Assembly (NCBI GenBank): GCA_965262845.1
Contig: CBDHFX010000002.1
Location: 1,054,001 to 1,118,000, forward strand
Origin: ECT2AJA-044 sp965262845
GTDB lineage: Bacteria; Bacteroidota; Bacteroidia; Flavobacteriales; ECT2AJA-044
DNA: 64,000 nucleotides
Direction: 5' to 3'
Part shown: positions 16,005 through 24,650 of the stretch, piece after piece
Numbering within the stretch: the first letter of the stretch is position 1
Layout of the letters: each line of letters opens with the position of its first letter
Program-made: the position numbers and the translations under genes
Notes under the pieces: generated by a model
What the model was told of the DNA's origin: nothing
What the model saw: the letters and a program-made list of their open reading frames with translations, nothing else
Database searches by the model: none

Positions 16005-17447
16005 TTAACCTACGCTTCCTTCCAGGCTGATCTCGAGGAGCTTTTGTGCCTCAACCGCAAATTCCATGGGGAGTTTATTGAGGACCTCCTTCACGTATCC
16101 GTTCACGATCAGGGCAATGGTCTCCTCTTCACCTAATCCGCGCTGCTTACAGTAAAAGATCTGGTCTTCCCCAATTTTCGAAGTCGTTGCTTCATGCTCG
16201 ATCTGAGCCGAGTCGTTTTTTACTTCAATGTAGGGGAAGGTATGTGCTCCGCACTTGTTGCCCATAAGGAGAGAGTCGCATTGCGAAAAGTTTCGGGCGT
16301 TCTTCGCATTCTTCAGGATCTTCACCAGGCCGCGATAACTTCCGTCCGAATGTCCGGCTGAGATCCCCTTTGCGATGATGGTGCTTCTGGTATTTTTCCC
16401 GATGTGGATCATTTTGGTTCCGGTGTCAGCCTGCTGATGATTGCTTGTTACGGCCACCGAGTAGAATTCGCCTGCTGAATGATCGCCTTTCAAGATACAC
16501 GACGGATATTTCCAGGTCACGGCCGAACCGGTCTCGACCTGTGTCCAACTGATCTTGGCGTTCCTGTGGCAGATCCCGCGCTTGGTTACGAAGTTATACA
16601 CTCCGCCTTTTCCATCCTTATCGCCGGGGTACCAGTTTTGCACGGTAGAATACTTGATCTCTGCATTGTCCAGCGCAATCAGTTCAACTACCGCGGCATG
16701 AAGTTGGTTTTCGTCCCGTTGAGGGGCGGTACAGCCTTCCAAATAGCTGACATAGCTTCCTTCTTCAGCCACCACCAGGGTGCGCTCGAACTGACCCGTA
16801 CCAGCGGCATTGATCCGGAAATAGGTGCTGAGCTCCATCGGACAGCGCACTCCTTTCGGGATGTAACAGAATGATCCATCTGAGAAAACCGCGGAGTTCA
16901 GGGCCGCAAAGAAATTATCGGTCGGAGGCACCACAGTACCCAGGTACTTGCGCACCAGGTCCGGATGTTCCCTGATCGCCTCACCCATGGAGCAAAAGAT
17001 AATGCCCTTTTCGGCGAGCTTTTCCTTAAAGCTCGTTGCCACTGAGGAGGAGTCAACTACCACATCCACAGCCACACCGCTCAGGCGTTTTTGCTCTTCC
17101 AGCGAAATACCCAGGCGTTCGAAGGTCTTCAGCAATTCCGGATCCACATCATCAAGGCTATCGGACTCTTTTTTCTTTTTGGGAGATGAATAGTAGGTGA
17201 TTGCCTGGTAGTCCGGCCGGTCGTATTTCACCTTCTGCCAGTTCGGTTCCTTCATTCCGGACCACTTCCGGAAGGCATTTAATCGCCATTCCAGCATCCA
17301 TTCAGGCTCTTCCTTCCTGGCCGAGATCATGCCAATCACTTCCTCACTTAGTCCCGGTGGAATGGCATCGTTTTCGATATCCGTATAAAAGCCGTATTTA
17401 TACTCTGATGTAGTTACCTCCTGCAGTATTTTATTCTCGTCACTCAT
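16005..17447 (-). CDS. sufB: SufB Fe-S assembly scaffold
   Basis: A 480-residue SufB, the scaffold subunit on which the cluster is thought to form. It has the EPEWMLEWRL opening, the VPPTDNFFAALNSAVFSDGSF segment, the YLEGCTAP loop containing the conserved cysteine near residue 240, and the C-terminal ATTSKIGEDQIFYCKQRG signature. Length and motif order are those of bacterial SufB. Second gene of the operon, 18 bp after the sufA-like gene. Confidence 0.96.
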   Translation of the reverse strand: MSDENKILQEVTTSEYKYGFYTDIENDAIPPGLSEEVIGMISARKEEPEWMLEWRLNAFRKWSGMKEPNWQKVKYDRPDYQAITYYSSPKKKKESDSLDDVDPELLKTFERLGISLEEQKRLSGVAVDVVVDSSSVATSFKEKLAEKGIIFCSMGEAIREHPDLVRKYLGTVVPPTDNFFAALNSAVFSDGSFCYIPKGVRCPMELSTYFRINAAGTGQFERTLVVAEEGSYVSYLEGCTAPQRDENQLHAAVVELIALDNAEIKYSTVQNWYPGDKDGKGGVYNFVTKRGICHRNAKISWTQVETGSAVTWKYPSCILKGDHSAGEFYSVAVTSNHQQADTGTKMIHIGKNTRSTIIAKGISAGHSDGSYRGLVKILKNAKNARNFSQCDSLLMGNKCGAHTFPYIEVKNDSAQIEHEATTSKIGEDQIFYCKQRGLGEEETIALIVNGYVKEVLNKLPMEFAVEAQKLLEISLEGSVG

Positions 17448-17465
17448 TTCGGGTCGAAATTCAAT

Positions 17466-17795
17466 TCAAACTGCAAAGCTTTCACCACAGCCACAGGTGC
17501 GCGAAGCGTTTGGATTTTTGAAGAAAAAGCCTTTGCCATTCAGGCCACCGCTGTACTCAAGTGTGGTGCCGGCGAGGTACAAAAAGCTCTTTTTTTCTAC
17601 CACAATGCGAATCCCCCTGTCCTCGAAAAGCTTGTCCGAATCGCCCATTTCCTTATCGATCCGGAGCTCGTATGACAGCCCCGAGCAGCCACCGCTGGTT
17701 ACGCCAACGCGCAGGTAGCTGTCATCTGCGGTAGCGCCTTCCTCCGCCATCAGCTGGGTCAGCTTGTCTCTGGCCGTTTCAGATACCTGAATCAT
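17466..17795 (-). CDS. A-type Fe-S carrier protein (SufA/IscA family)
   Basis: A 109-residue A-type carrier that transfers Fe-S clusters from the SUF scaffold to apo-proteins. The three conserved cysteines are in SGGCSGL near residue 37 and TCGCGESF near residues 103-105. It is the first gene of the suf operon; a TACTTTTG promoter box lies 30 bp upstream. SufA and IscA cannot be separated by sequence alone, but the operon context favours the SUF role. Confidence 0.94.
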   Translation of the reverse strand: MIQVSETARDKLTQLMAEEGATADDSYLRVGVTSGGCSGLSYELRIDKEMGDSDKLFEDRGIRIVVEKKSFLYLAGTTLEYSGGLNGKGFFFKNPNASRTCGCGESFAV

Positions 17796-17824
17796 GGTTA
17801 TTTATAATTAATCCAAATATAGCG

Positions 17825-17832
17825 CAAAAGTA
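17825..17832 (-). promoter_or_regulatory. -7 promoter box of the suf operon
   Basis: Minus strand TACTTTTG matches TAnnTTTG exactly, 30 bp upstream of the first suf gene. A good -33 box at 19 bp was not seen. It lies back to back with the thiL promoter. Confidence 0.62.
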
Positions 17833-17879
17833 CGAATTACCGTGCAAACAGCCGTTTCAGGAGCGTCATTTTAAATGGC

Positions 17880-17887
17880 TACCTTTG
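17880..17887 (+). promoter_or_regulatory. -7 promoter box of thiL
   Basis: TACCTTTG matches TAnnTTTG exactly and ends 4 bp before the thiL ATG at 17892, predicting a leaderless or almost leaderless transcript. Confidence 0.58.
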
Positions 17888-17891
17888 TGGT

Positions 17892-18956
17892 ATGGGGCAA
17901 TTTGAGGATGAAGATCCCATTCGCACACCTTTGTCCGAACTGGGCGAATTTGCTTTGATCGATCACCTGACCCGAAACTTCCAGATTACCAACGGGTCCA
18001 CGCTGACGGGAATTGGCGATGATGCGGCCGTCCTCACGGACGGATCCGAACGCGTGAAGGTCGTAACGACCGACATGCTCGTGGAGGGCGTCCATTTCGA
18101 CCTGTCCTACGTGCCCCTCAGACACCTGGGGTACAAATCCATGGTGATCAATTTCAGCGATGTGTACGCCATGAATGCGCAGCCTCAGCAAGTCACTGTA
18201 GCCATTGCGGTCTCGAACCGCTTTTCGGTTGAGGCACTGGAAGAAATTTATGATGGCATGCATATGGCCTGCAAACTCTACGGGGTTGATTTGATCGGCG
18301 GCGATACAACCTCAAGCATGTCCGGACTCATCATTTCCGTGACAGCCATTGGTTCAGCAAAACGGCATGAGGTAGTGCTTCGTTCATCTGCCCGTGAGGG
18401 CGATCTGCTGGTCGTTTCAGGAGACCTCGGTGGAGCCTATATGGGACTTCAGATACTCGAACGCGAGAAGGCAGTATTTTGGGACAATCCGAATATGCAG
18501 CCTGAACTCCAGGGCCACGAGTACGTGCTCGGGCGTCAGCTAAAACCTGAAGCGCGAAAAGATATTCCGGAGTTGCTGAAGCAGCTGGAAGTGAGGCCTA
18601 CGGCAATGACCGATATATCGGATGGGCTCTCGTGTGAGGCACTGCACATCGCACGGAAGAGCAGCCTCGGCGTGCGACTCTACGAAGAGAAATTCCCGAT
18701 TGACCCAAATGTTCTGCGGCTCTGTGAAGAATTTCAGCTGGACCCGACCGTGCCCGTGCTCAATGGCGGAGAAGACTACGAACTTTTGTTTGCGATCGCC
18801 CAGGATGATTATGACAGGATCAGGGGCAATCCGGACCTCACCGTGGTTGGGCACATGACCGCCGGGGAGGCCTGTTACCTGATCAGCCGGGATGGCAAGA
18901 TGCATCCGCTCACATCACAAGGCTGGGATGCAATCCTGAAAAAAGAGGGGTCGTGA
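17892..18956 (+). CDS. thiL: thiamine-monophosphate kinase
   Basis: A 354-residue enzyme of the PurM/ThiL fold that phosphorylates thiamine monophosphate to the active cofactor thiamine pyrophosphate. Key segments are the LSELGEF opening, GIGDDAAVL near residue 47, TDMLVEGVHF, LGYKSMVINFSDVYAMNA, the GGDTTSS loop, and TDISDGLSCEA near residue 240. Length is typical. It is divergent from suf. The ATG at 17892 sits immediately after a perfect -7 box, leaving no room for a Shine-Dalgarno sequence. Confidence 0.94.
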   Translation: MGQFEDEDPIRTPLSELGEFALIDHLTRNFQITNGSTLTGIGDDAAVLTDGSERVKVVTTDMLVEGVHFDLSYVPLRHLGYKSMVINFSDVYAMNAQPQQVTVAIAVSNRFSVEALEEIYDGMHMACKLYGVDLIGGDTTSSMSGLIISVTAIGSAKRHEVVLRSSAREGDLLVVSGDLGGAYMGLQILEREKAVFWDNPNMQPELQGHEYVLGRQLKPEARKDIPELLKQLEVRPTAMTDISDGLSCEALHIARKSSLGVRLYEEKFPIDPNVLRLCEEFQLDPTVPVLNGGEDYELLFAIAQDDYDRIRGNPDLTVVGHMTAGEACYLISRDGKMHPLTSQGWDAILKKEGS

Positions 18957-19008
18957 TCAGCTTGATCCACGGCCTCATTTATGGGAAAACGATAGTTCCA
19001 ATTAATCC

Positions 19009-19016
19009 TATCTTTG
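19009..19016 (+). promoter_or_regulatory. -7 promoter box of the adk-obgE-PAP2 unit
   Basis: TATCTTTG matches TAnnTTTG exactly, 75 bp upstream of the adk ATG at 19091. The three downstream genes are closely spaced and probably share it. Confidence 0.55.
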
Positions 19017-19090
19017 TCCTCATAAGCTCACATTCAACTGTGATTTATGGTTTGGTTTGCTGATTTGTTGATGGATCTTAGGCAATTGGC

Positions 19091-19672
19091 ATGCTAAATA
19101 TTGTTTTGTTTGGCCCTCCGGGTGCCGGAAAGGGAACGCAATCACAAAACCTGATCAGGAAGTACCAGCTAATACACCTGAGTACCGGAAATATCCTGAG
19201 AGATGAGATCAGAGCGGGGACAAAACTCGGGTTGGAGGCGAAGATACTGATGGATCACGGAGAATTGGTACCCGATGAGGTAGTGATCGGTATGATCAGC
19301 CACCAGATCGAAGAAAACAAGCACGGAAACGGATTTATTTTTGACGGATTCCCACGCACGCAAGCGCAGGCCAAAGCGCTTGATTTGCTACTTGAACTCA
19401 AGGGTACCGGGATTACCTGTATGCTGGCCCTGGAAGTGCCGGATCAGGAATTGAAGAATCGTTTGCTCAGACGTGGCAAAACCTCCGGCCGGGCCGATGA
19501 CCAAAACGAAAGGGTCATCGCGAATCGGATTGCCGTTTACCGGCATGATACCGCTCCGGTGAAAGAATACTATGCTGCTCAGGACAGGCTGTACGATGTG
19601 GACGGACTGGGAAGCATCGGCGAGATTACCGACCGCCTCGCGACGGCCATTGAGCAAGCGGCCGAAGTGTAA
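19091..19672 (+). CDS. adk: adenylate kinase
   Basis: A 193-residue enzyme that equilibrates ATP + AMP with 2 ADP. The P-loop GPPGAGKGTQ is at residues 8-17, the AMP site STGNILR follows, then GFPRTQAQ and the LID-region RGKTSGRADDQ. At 193 residues it is the short form without the extended zinc-binding LID domain, as usual in Bacteroidota. It ends 2 bp before obgE, so the two are co-transcribed. Confidence 0.96.
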   Translation: MLNIVLFGPPGAGKGTQSQNLIRKYQLIHLSTGNILRDEIRAGTKLGLEAKILMDHGELVPDEVVIGMISHQIEENKHGNGFIFDGFPRTQAQAKALDLLLELKGTGITCMLALEVPDQELKNRLLRRGKTSGRADDQNERVIANRIAVYRHDTAPVKEYYAAQDRLYDVDGLGSIGEITDRLATAIEQAAEV

Positions 19673-19674
19673 TT

Positions 19675-20682
19675 ATGGGCGACTCCAATTTTGTTGATTA
19701 TGCCAGGATCCTCTTTGCCTCCGGAAATGGCGGGGCAGGATCACATCACCTGCTGCGGACCCGGATGAACGCCAGAGGCGGACCTGATGGAGGCGACGGA
19801 GGGCGTGGCGGACATGTTATTCTGCGCGGAAACGCCCAGCACTGGACCCTGCTATCGCTAAAATACCGAAAACACATCAGGGCAGAACACGGAAAACCAG
19901 GTGGAAAAGGCCAATCAACCGGTGCCGACGGAAAAGATCAGATCATTGAAGTGCCGCTGGGCGTGGCTGCCAAAAACCCCGAAACGGGCGAGGTCCTTTG
20001 CGAAGTAACCCACGACGGGGAAGAAGTGATCCTGCTGCCGGGCGGACGCGGAGGGCTGGGCAATGTGCATTTTAAGAGCGCGACTTTTCAAACGCCTCAG
20101 TTCGCACAGCCAGGTGAAGAAGGACAGGAAGCCTGGATCATCCTGGAACTTAAGGTACTGGCCGATGTCGGGCTCGTGGGATTCCCCAATGCCGGAAAAT
20201 CCACTTTGCTATCGGTCCTGAGTGCAGCCAAACCCGGGATCGCCGACTATGCCTTCACCACCCTGGTACCCAACCTCGGGATCGTATCGTACCGCGATCA
20301 CCACTCCTTCATTATGGCCGACATCCCGGGGATCATTGAAGGCGCCAGTGAAGGGAAAGGGCTCGGGCACCGATTCCTCCGACATATTGAGCGGAATTCG
20401 ACCCTGCTGTTCCTGATTCCGGCTGATGCCGATGACATCGCGAACGAGTACCACATTTTACTTGAAGAGCTGCGAAAATACAATCCCGGGCTGCTCAATA
20501 AGAACCGTATTCTGGCCATCTCCAAGAATGATATGCTTGACGATGAACTGCGAGATGAGATACGCAGATCTCTCCCGACTGATGCCCCCTATATTTTTAT
20601 TTCATCCGTCGCCCGGCAAGGTCTCAGCGAACTCAAGGATATGATCTGGCAAAAATTGCACTCCGAAAAAGATGTTGAATAG
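19675..20682 (+). CDS. obgE: Obg/CgtA ribosome-associated GTPase
   Basis: A 335-residue GTPase of large-subunit ribosome assembly and stress control. The glycine-rich Obg domain (residues 1-160; NGGAGSHHL, GGPDGGDGGRGGHV, GGKGQSTGADG) precedes the G domain with G1 GFPNAGKST, G3 DIPGIIEGA and G4 SKND. No C-terminal OCT extension is present, matching short Obg proteins of Bacteroidota. It starts 2 bp after adk and overlaps the next gene by 11 bp. Confidence 0.95.
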   Translation: MGDSNFVDYARILFASGNGGAGSHHLLRTRMNARGGPDGGDGGRGGHVILRGNAQHWTLLSLKYRKHIRAEHGKPGGKGQSTGADGKDQIIEVPLGVAAKNPETGEVLCEVTHDGEEVILLPGGRGGLGNVHFKSATFQTPQFAQPGEEGQEAWIILELKVLADVGLVGFPNAGKSTLLSVLSAAKPGIADYAFTTLVPNLGIVSYRDHHSFIMADIPGIIEGASEGKGLGHRFLRHIERNSTLLFLIPADADDIANEYHILLEELRKYNPGLLNKNRILAISKNDMLDDELRDEIRRSLPTDAPYIFISSVARQGLSELKDMIWQKLHSEKDVE

Positions 20683-21244
20683 GCTCATAGAATATGACTG
20701 GCAGGCCACCATCTGGCTCAACAACCTCGGAACTGAAACATTCGATGGATTTTGGCTTTGGATCACCACTGCCTCGCACTGGTACTGGATGTATGCCGTC
20801 ATCCTCCTCCTCTATTTCGTACTTGAACGCTGGTGGGGCACTGTAGCCCTGGCCTTTACGCTCCTTAGCTTTGGTTTGGCCGACTGGCTCAGCGTTCACG
20901 CCTTCAAAAATGTCTTCGAGCGCCTCCGGCCCTGTAATCAGGAGGGGGTCCTGGAATTCATCCGTCTTGTCCCCGAAGGCTGCGGTGGCCTATTCGGTTT
21001 CGTAAGTTCCCACGCTGCCAATACCTTCGCGCTGGCTTTCTTCTTCGGCCGTTTCTTCCGTTGCTACTGGAAACCCGCGGAACTACTCTTCGCCGTCTGG
21101 TGCACCCTTTCTGCTTACAGCCGCGTCTACCTCGGTGTTCATTATCTGGGGGATGTTTTTGGAGGAGCCATCTTAGGGATCCTGATCGGATGGCTTACCT
21201 GGAAGGCCTACGGCCTGATGAGAAACCGCTTCCGCCCGCTATAG
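20672..21244 (+). CDS. PAP2-family membrane phosphatase
   Basis: A 190-residue integral membrane protein with about five hydrophobic segments and all three PAP2 signatures: KNVFERLRP (KxxxxxxRP) near residue 87, SSHAAN (PSGH-like) near 112, and SRVYLGVHYLGDV (SRxxxxxHxxxD) near 145-157. Members dephosphorylate lipid phosphates such as undecaprenyl pyrophosphate, phosphatidylglycerophosphate or lipid A; the substrate here is not determined. It overlaps the end of obgE by 11 bp and is therefore probably translated from the same mRNA. Confidence 0.88.
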   Translation: MLNRLIEYDWQATIWLNNLGTETFDGFWLWITTASHWYWMYAVILLLYFVLERWWGTVALAFTLLSFGLADWLSVHAFKNVFERLRPCNQEGVLEFIRLVPEGCGGLFGFVSSHAANTFALAFFFGRFFRCYWKPAELLFAVWCTLSAYSRVYLGVHYLGDVFGGAILGILIGWLTWKAYGLMRNRFRPL

Positions 21245-21368
21245 CTCTTTGCTGTGCATTTGTGAGGATTTACCCGAATTTGGTTTCTGAATCCCCCTGA
21301 ACGATAGGCACTCGCTTTATATGGGCTATGAATGGGCCTGGCCAGAGTTAAACCGTGCCTGGGTCTTT

Positions 21369-23015
21369 TTAGTTTCGGAAGAGATTTAAGCTTCCCTTTC
21401 GCTCATCATCGCCCGGGAGGCGAATGATATAATAGTAGGTCCCTTCAGGACATTGGCCTCCTGAATTGTTCACTTGCCCGTTCCAGCATCCGGGATCTCC
21501 GTTGCTCACGCATTCCAGTCCGTAATTCCGGCTCGTGAATACGGTCCGACCCCAGCGATTGAATACGTACACTTCCGTATTGGGAAATTTGTCCAGGTTT
21601 TCGATCCGGAAATAGTCGTTTGTTCCGTCCCCGTTCGGCGTAAAAACATTAGGAACATGCAAAATGATATCACAGTCACTAACATATACTGTGTCATAAA
21701 AAGTACATTCGTCCTGAATGGTAGACGCCCAATACAGTCCACTTGCATTAACAAGCACTGAATCGTTGGAGCCGTTAAACCAGGTAATTTGGGGAAGCGG
21801 AACACTGGGAGTAAGCCATGCATCGGTTCCAGGACACATTGATACCGTATCCGGAAGAAAATCTAAGGAATCGTTCCATGCATAAACATATACCGTATCA
21901 TAAAAAGTACATTCGTCCTGAATGGTAGACGCCCAATACAGTCCACTTGCATTAACAAGCACTGAATCATCGTTAGAGCCGTTAAACCAGGTGATTTGGG
22001 GAAGCGGAATACTGGGAGTAAGCCATACATCAGTTCCGGAACACGTTGGTACCGTATCCGGAAGAAAATCTATGGGATCGTTCAATACATAAAGGTTTAC
22101 CGTATCCGTACATACATATTTACAAAATCCTGAATGAGCCCAGATAGTAGTATCTGAAGTAAGCAAAAACTGTGTGGAATCAGATGTACTACCGTTGCTC
22201 CACGTCAAAGGGAAAGTCAAATTTCCCGGTAAGGCTGACTGAGATGACCACGTCGGGGGTTGAACGAACATTCCGTTCTCTGGATTTGGAGCACAGTCAT
22301 AGATCAGGTTGCCGGTACCTTCATTAAAGTCATAATGCCCAATCAGATCCGGGTGATTAGCCGGATTAATGAGCTGATTCATCAAACCATTTACCTGAAC
22401 CACAGTCCTTGCAGTATTCCAAACCCGGATATCATCAATCAGGCCATAATAGATGTCACCAAATACTACTGGTGCACTATTTTGTGTATTGCCAACAATT
22501 GTAATGGATCCGGTTGCATTCAAAACCCCGTCAATGATGATCTGAATGGAATTATTAGTTCGGTTAAAAACGTAAGCCACATGATGCCATTGCCCATCGC
22601 AAACATTCATCGTTCCATTAAATTGCACAACATTGCTACCATCAGAAATGCTGATTCTGGGAAGTCCTGAATTTCTTTGAATGCCCACATGATAATGAGG
22701 GTTCCAGCTGTTACCACTCTTCCCAAATAGCCATTGGCCATGAGAGGGAACTGCGGTAACATCTATAAAGGTTGAGTTCACCCAAAGCTCAATTGTGAAA
22801 TTTTGATTCACTCCAAAATTATACTTAGTGGAATTGGCTATTTGGACATAGGAATTGTTGAAAGAAAGACTATGCTGTTGATGAGAGCAATTTGTAAATG
22901 AAGCGTCAATAACCTGTGCGGAGCAAACAGTATCATGTGAAACAGAAATTAAACCAGGCTGGCTAAATCCGCTTAATACGATCATTAGCGATAAGAAAAA
23001 ACATGCATGTTTCAT
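21369..23015 (-). CDS. secreted LamG-domain protein with T9SS type B sorting domain
   Basis: A 548-residue surface protein. After a signal peptide (MKHACFF...SGFSQP) comes a concanavalin-like LamG domain at about residues 45-225, with TIELWVN, WHHVAYVF and YGLIDDIRVWNTAR. Two nearly identical 68-69-residue Ig-like repeats follow (about residues 305-440), each with FLPDTV, ITWFNGSND and the CTFYDTVYV end. The C-terminus is a gliding-type T9SS type B domain: VPNVFTPNGDGTNDYF and VFNRWGRTVF, ending LNLFRN. It is expected to be delivered by T9SS and to bind glycan or ligand at the surface. A promoter (TTTG-N20-TACATTTG) lies 159 bp upstream. Confidence 0.9.
   Translation of the reverse strand: MKHACFFLSLMIVLSGFSQPGLISVSHDTVCSAQVIDASFTNCSHQQHSLSFNNSYVQIANSTKYNFGVNQNFTIELWVNSTFIDVTAVPSHGQWLFGKSGNSWNPHYHVGIQRNSGLPRISISDGSNVVQFNGTMNVCDGQWHHVAYVFNRTNNSIQIIIDGVLNATGSITIVGNTQNSAPVVFGDIYYGLIDDIRVWNTARTVVQVNGLMNQLINPANHPDLIGHYDFNEGTGNLIYDCAPNPENGMFVQPPTWSSQSALPGNLTFPLTWSNGSTSDSTQFLLTSDTTIWAHSGFCKYVCTDTVNLYVLNDPIDFLPDTVPTCSGTDVWLTPSIPLPQITWFNGSNDDSVLVNASGLYWASTIQDECTFYDTVYVYAWNDSLDFLPDTVSMCPGTDAWLTPSVPLPQITWFNGSNDSVLVNASGLYWASTIQDECTFYDTVYVSDCDIILHVPNVFTPNGDGTNDYFRIENLDKFPNTEVYVFNRWGRTVFTSRNYGLECVSNGDPGCWNGQVNNSGGQCPEGTYYYIIRLPGDDERKGSLNLFRN
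21682..22092 (-). repeat. internal tandem repeat, unit about 204-207 bp
   Basis: The blocks 21682-21885 and 21886-22092 are almost identical inside the LamG-T9SS gene. They encode two consecutive Ig-like units and differ by one aspartate codon and a few substitutions, consistent with recent in-frame repeat expansion. Confidence 0.9.
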
Positions 23016-23173
23016 AGTAAATCGAAATCAAAAGTCACCTCTGCTGAGGTTTCATTTACACCCGAATGTTTATTTGAAGAACATGATTTTCTGGTTCCTC
23101 TGTCCCATATGTCATGATATTCCCCCTCAAGTCCGTTTGTTTATCCGCCTTGCGGTGAATAAGCGATGATGCA

Positions 23174-23205
23174 CAAATGTAGCCTACTTATCCCATCTGT
23201 CCAAA
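23174..23205 (-). promoter_or_regulatory. promoter of the LamG-T9SS gene
   Basis: On the minus strand TTTG (23205-23202), a 20-bp spacer, then TACATTTG (23181-23174). This is an exact TAnnTTTG box in the 412-bp gap before the gene, implying a 5' leader of about 150 nt. I see no gene in the rest of the gap 23016-23427, only an inverted repeat TGCTAA-CTTAGC-TTAGCA near 23345-23362. Confidence 0.6.
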
Positions 23206-23427
23206 ATACATTTCAGGTCGTAAGCGATCTGCTAAAAGTCAGGTTTTTACTTCTCCCATGTTTCTATTTCCCAAAAAGTAGCCCTCAATGGTTTCAGAAG
23301 ATCAGTTTTAACTGACCCATCCGGAGAGACCTAATGCAAAAATTGCTAACTTAGCTTAGCAAAAAACTGTTCAGACGACCAGGACCACCTCAGCCATGCA
23401 ACTAATCTTCTGGAATAACATTATCCC

Positions 23428-24381
23428 ATGGCCATAAAACAAGGAAGAGGCATGATATTGATCACAGGGGGTAGTGGATTGGTTGGTTCGCGACTGACTG
23501 AAATGTTGCTCAAAAACGGGTATGCGGTAAGACACCTGAGCACCTCCTTTTTGCCCTCGCGGGCAGATAAGCCCCATCGCCGGAATGATGGAGTGGAGGT
23601 TTATGGCTGGGATCCTGCCGCAGGCAGAATGGATCTCAAGGCAATAGACAAGGTGGACTTCATTGTCAATCTTGCCGGATCCTCCATATCGTCCCGCTGG
23701 ACCACTTCGCATAAACAATTGATCCGCGATAGTCGGATTGATTCCCTCCGAACGCTTTATACAGCCCTTGATACGAAACCTAACAGCGTTAAGGCCCTGA
23801 TCAGTTCTTCTGCGGTCGGATTTTATCCGTCAGGGACAGATCAGCCCTTTGAGGAAAGCGATGAACCAGATAATGGATTCCTGGGATCGGTGTGTCAGGA
23901 ATGGGAGACCGAAGCAAAACACTTTGAGCAACTGGGACTACACGTGGCAATCCTGCGAACGGGAATAGTACTGTCTAAAAAAGGAGGCATCCTGCCGGTA
24001 GTGGCCAGGATGATCAGGTGGTTCGGAGGAGCCTCACTAGCCTCGGGGAAGCAAATCCTTCCCTGGATCCATATTGACGACTTGTGTCGGATGTACCTCT
24101 ACGCCATTGAGAGCGGTTTAAAAGGACCGTACAATGCAGTCGGAGTCAGGGGCGCATCAAACAGGGAATTCACCCAGGCTGTTGCACGGGTGCTCCGAAG
24201 ACCTTTTTGGCCGATGAAGGTTCCGGCTTTCATTTTGCAGACGGTCTTAGGCAGCCAATCGCAGATCGTGTTGATGTCAACTCCCTGTAGCAATGAGCGG
24301 ATCGTTGCGGATGGGTTCACCTATCGCTACACAGATCTGGACGTGGCACTGATTGATCTGCTGCAACAAAAAAAGTCATGA
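23428..24381 (+). CDS. TIGR01777-type epimerase/SDR protein (YfcH-like)
   Basis: A 317-residue extended short-chain dehydrogenase/reductase fold protein. The NAD(P)-binding motif GGSGLVGSRL is near residue 14. Family marks are the WDPAAG segment, VDFIVNLAGSSIS, the SSSAVGFYP active-site region, ILRTGIVLS, and LPWIHIDDL near the C-terminal half. The family is widespread but its substrate is unknown; the usual catalytic Tyr-x-x-x-Lys is modified, as is common in TIGR01777. Two in-frame ATGs are possible, 23428 and 23452; the second begins directly at MILITGGSG and is also credible. Confidence 0.88.
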   Translation: MAIKQGRGMILITGGSGLVGSRLTEMLLKNGYAVRHLSTSFLPSRADKPHRRNDGVEVYGWDPAAGRMDLKAIDKVDFIVNLAGSSISSRWTTSHKQLIRDSRIDSLRTLYTALDTKPNSVKALISSSAVGFYPSGTDQPFEESDEPDNGFLGSVCQEWETEAKHFEQLGLHVAILRTGIVLSKKGGILPVVARMIRWFGGASLASGKQILPWIHIDDLCRMYLYAIESGLKGPYNAVGVRGASNREFTQAVARVLRRPFWPMKVPAFILQTVLGSQSQIVLMSTPCSNERIVADGFTYRYTDLDVALIDLLQQKKS

Positions 24382-24427
24382 CAACTCAAACGCTTTATTT
24401 CAGAACATATCAAAACTACTTGTATCT

Positions 24428-24637
24428 ATGACCCGCTTTTTAAAATGGTTGATGATCGCACTCGATACACTTGCCGTGCTCCTTTTTGGCACGTACAAGT
24501 ACATGCAATCCCAAACCAAAAAACACAGTCCGGAAGAAATCATTTCACACATCATCAGGGGTGGTGAAGTGGAGATCTTTTATAATCGCCCATACAAGAA
24601 GGATCGTGAAGCCAATCCCCTGCTCTTCAGGGCCTGA
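24428..24637 (+). pseudogene. DUF2911-type protein, truncated after the first third
   Basis: Only 69 codons remain. An N-terminal membrane anchor (MTRFLKWLMIA...GTYKYMQSQ) is followed by KKHSPEE and the start of a DUF2911-like domain, VEIFYNRPYKKDRE. Homologues continue for about 100 more residues with a GLVPYG...WRTG segment; here the reading frame leaves the family after KKDRE and stops at 24637, and the missing part is not in another frame nearby. The 3' end is 13 bp from the convergent pnuC stop, so the missing sequence has been deleted. Confidence 0.62.
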
Positions 24638-24650
24638 GATATATGCCTTG

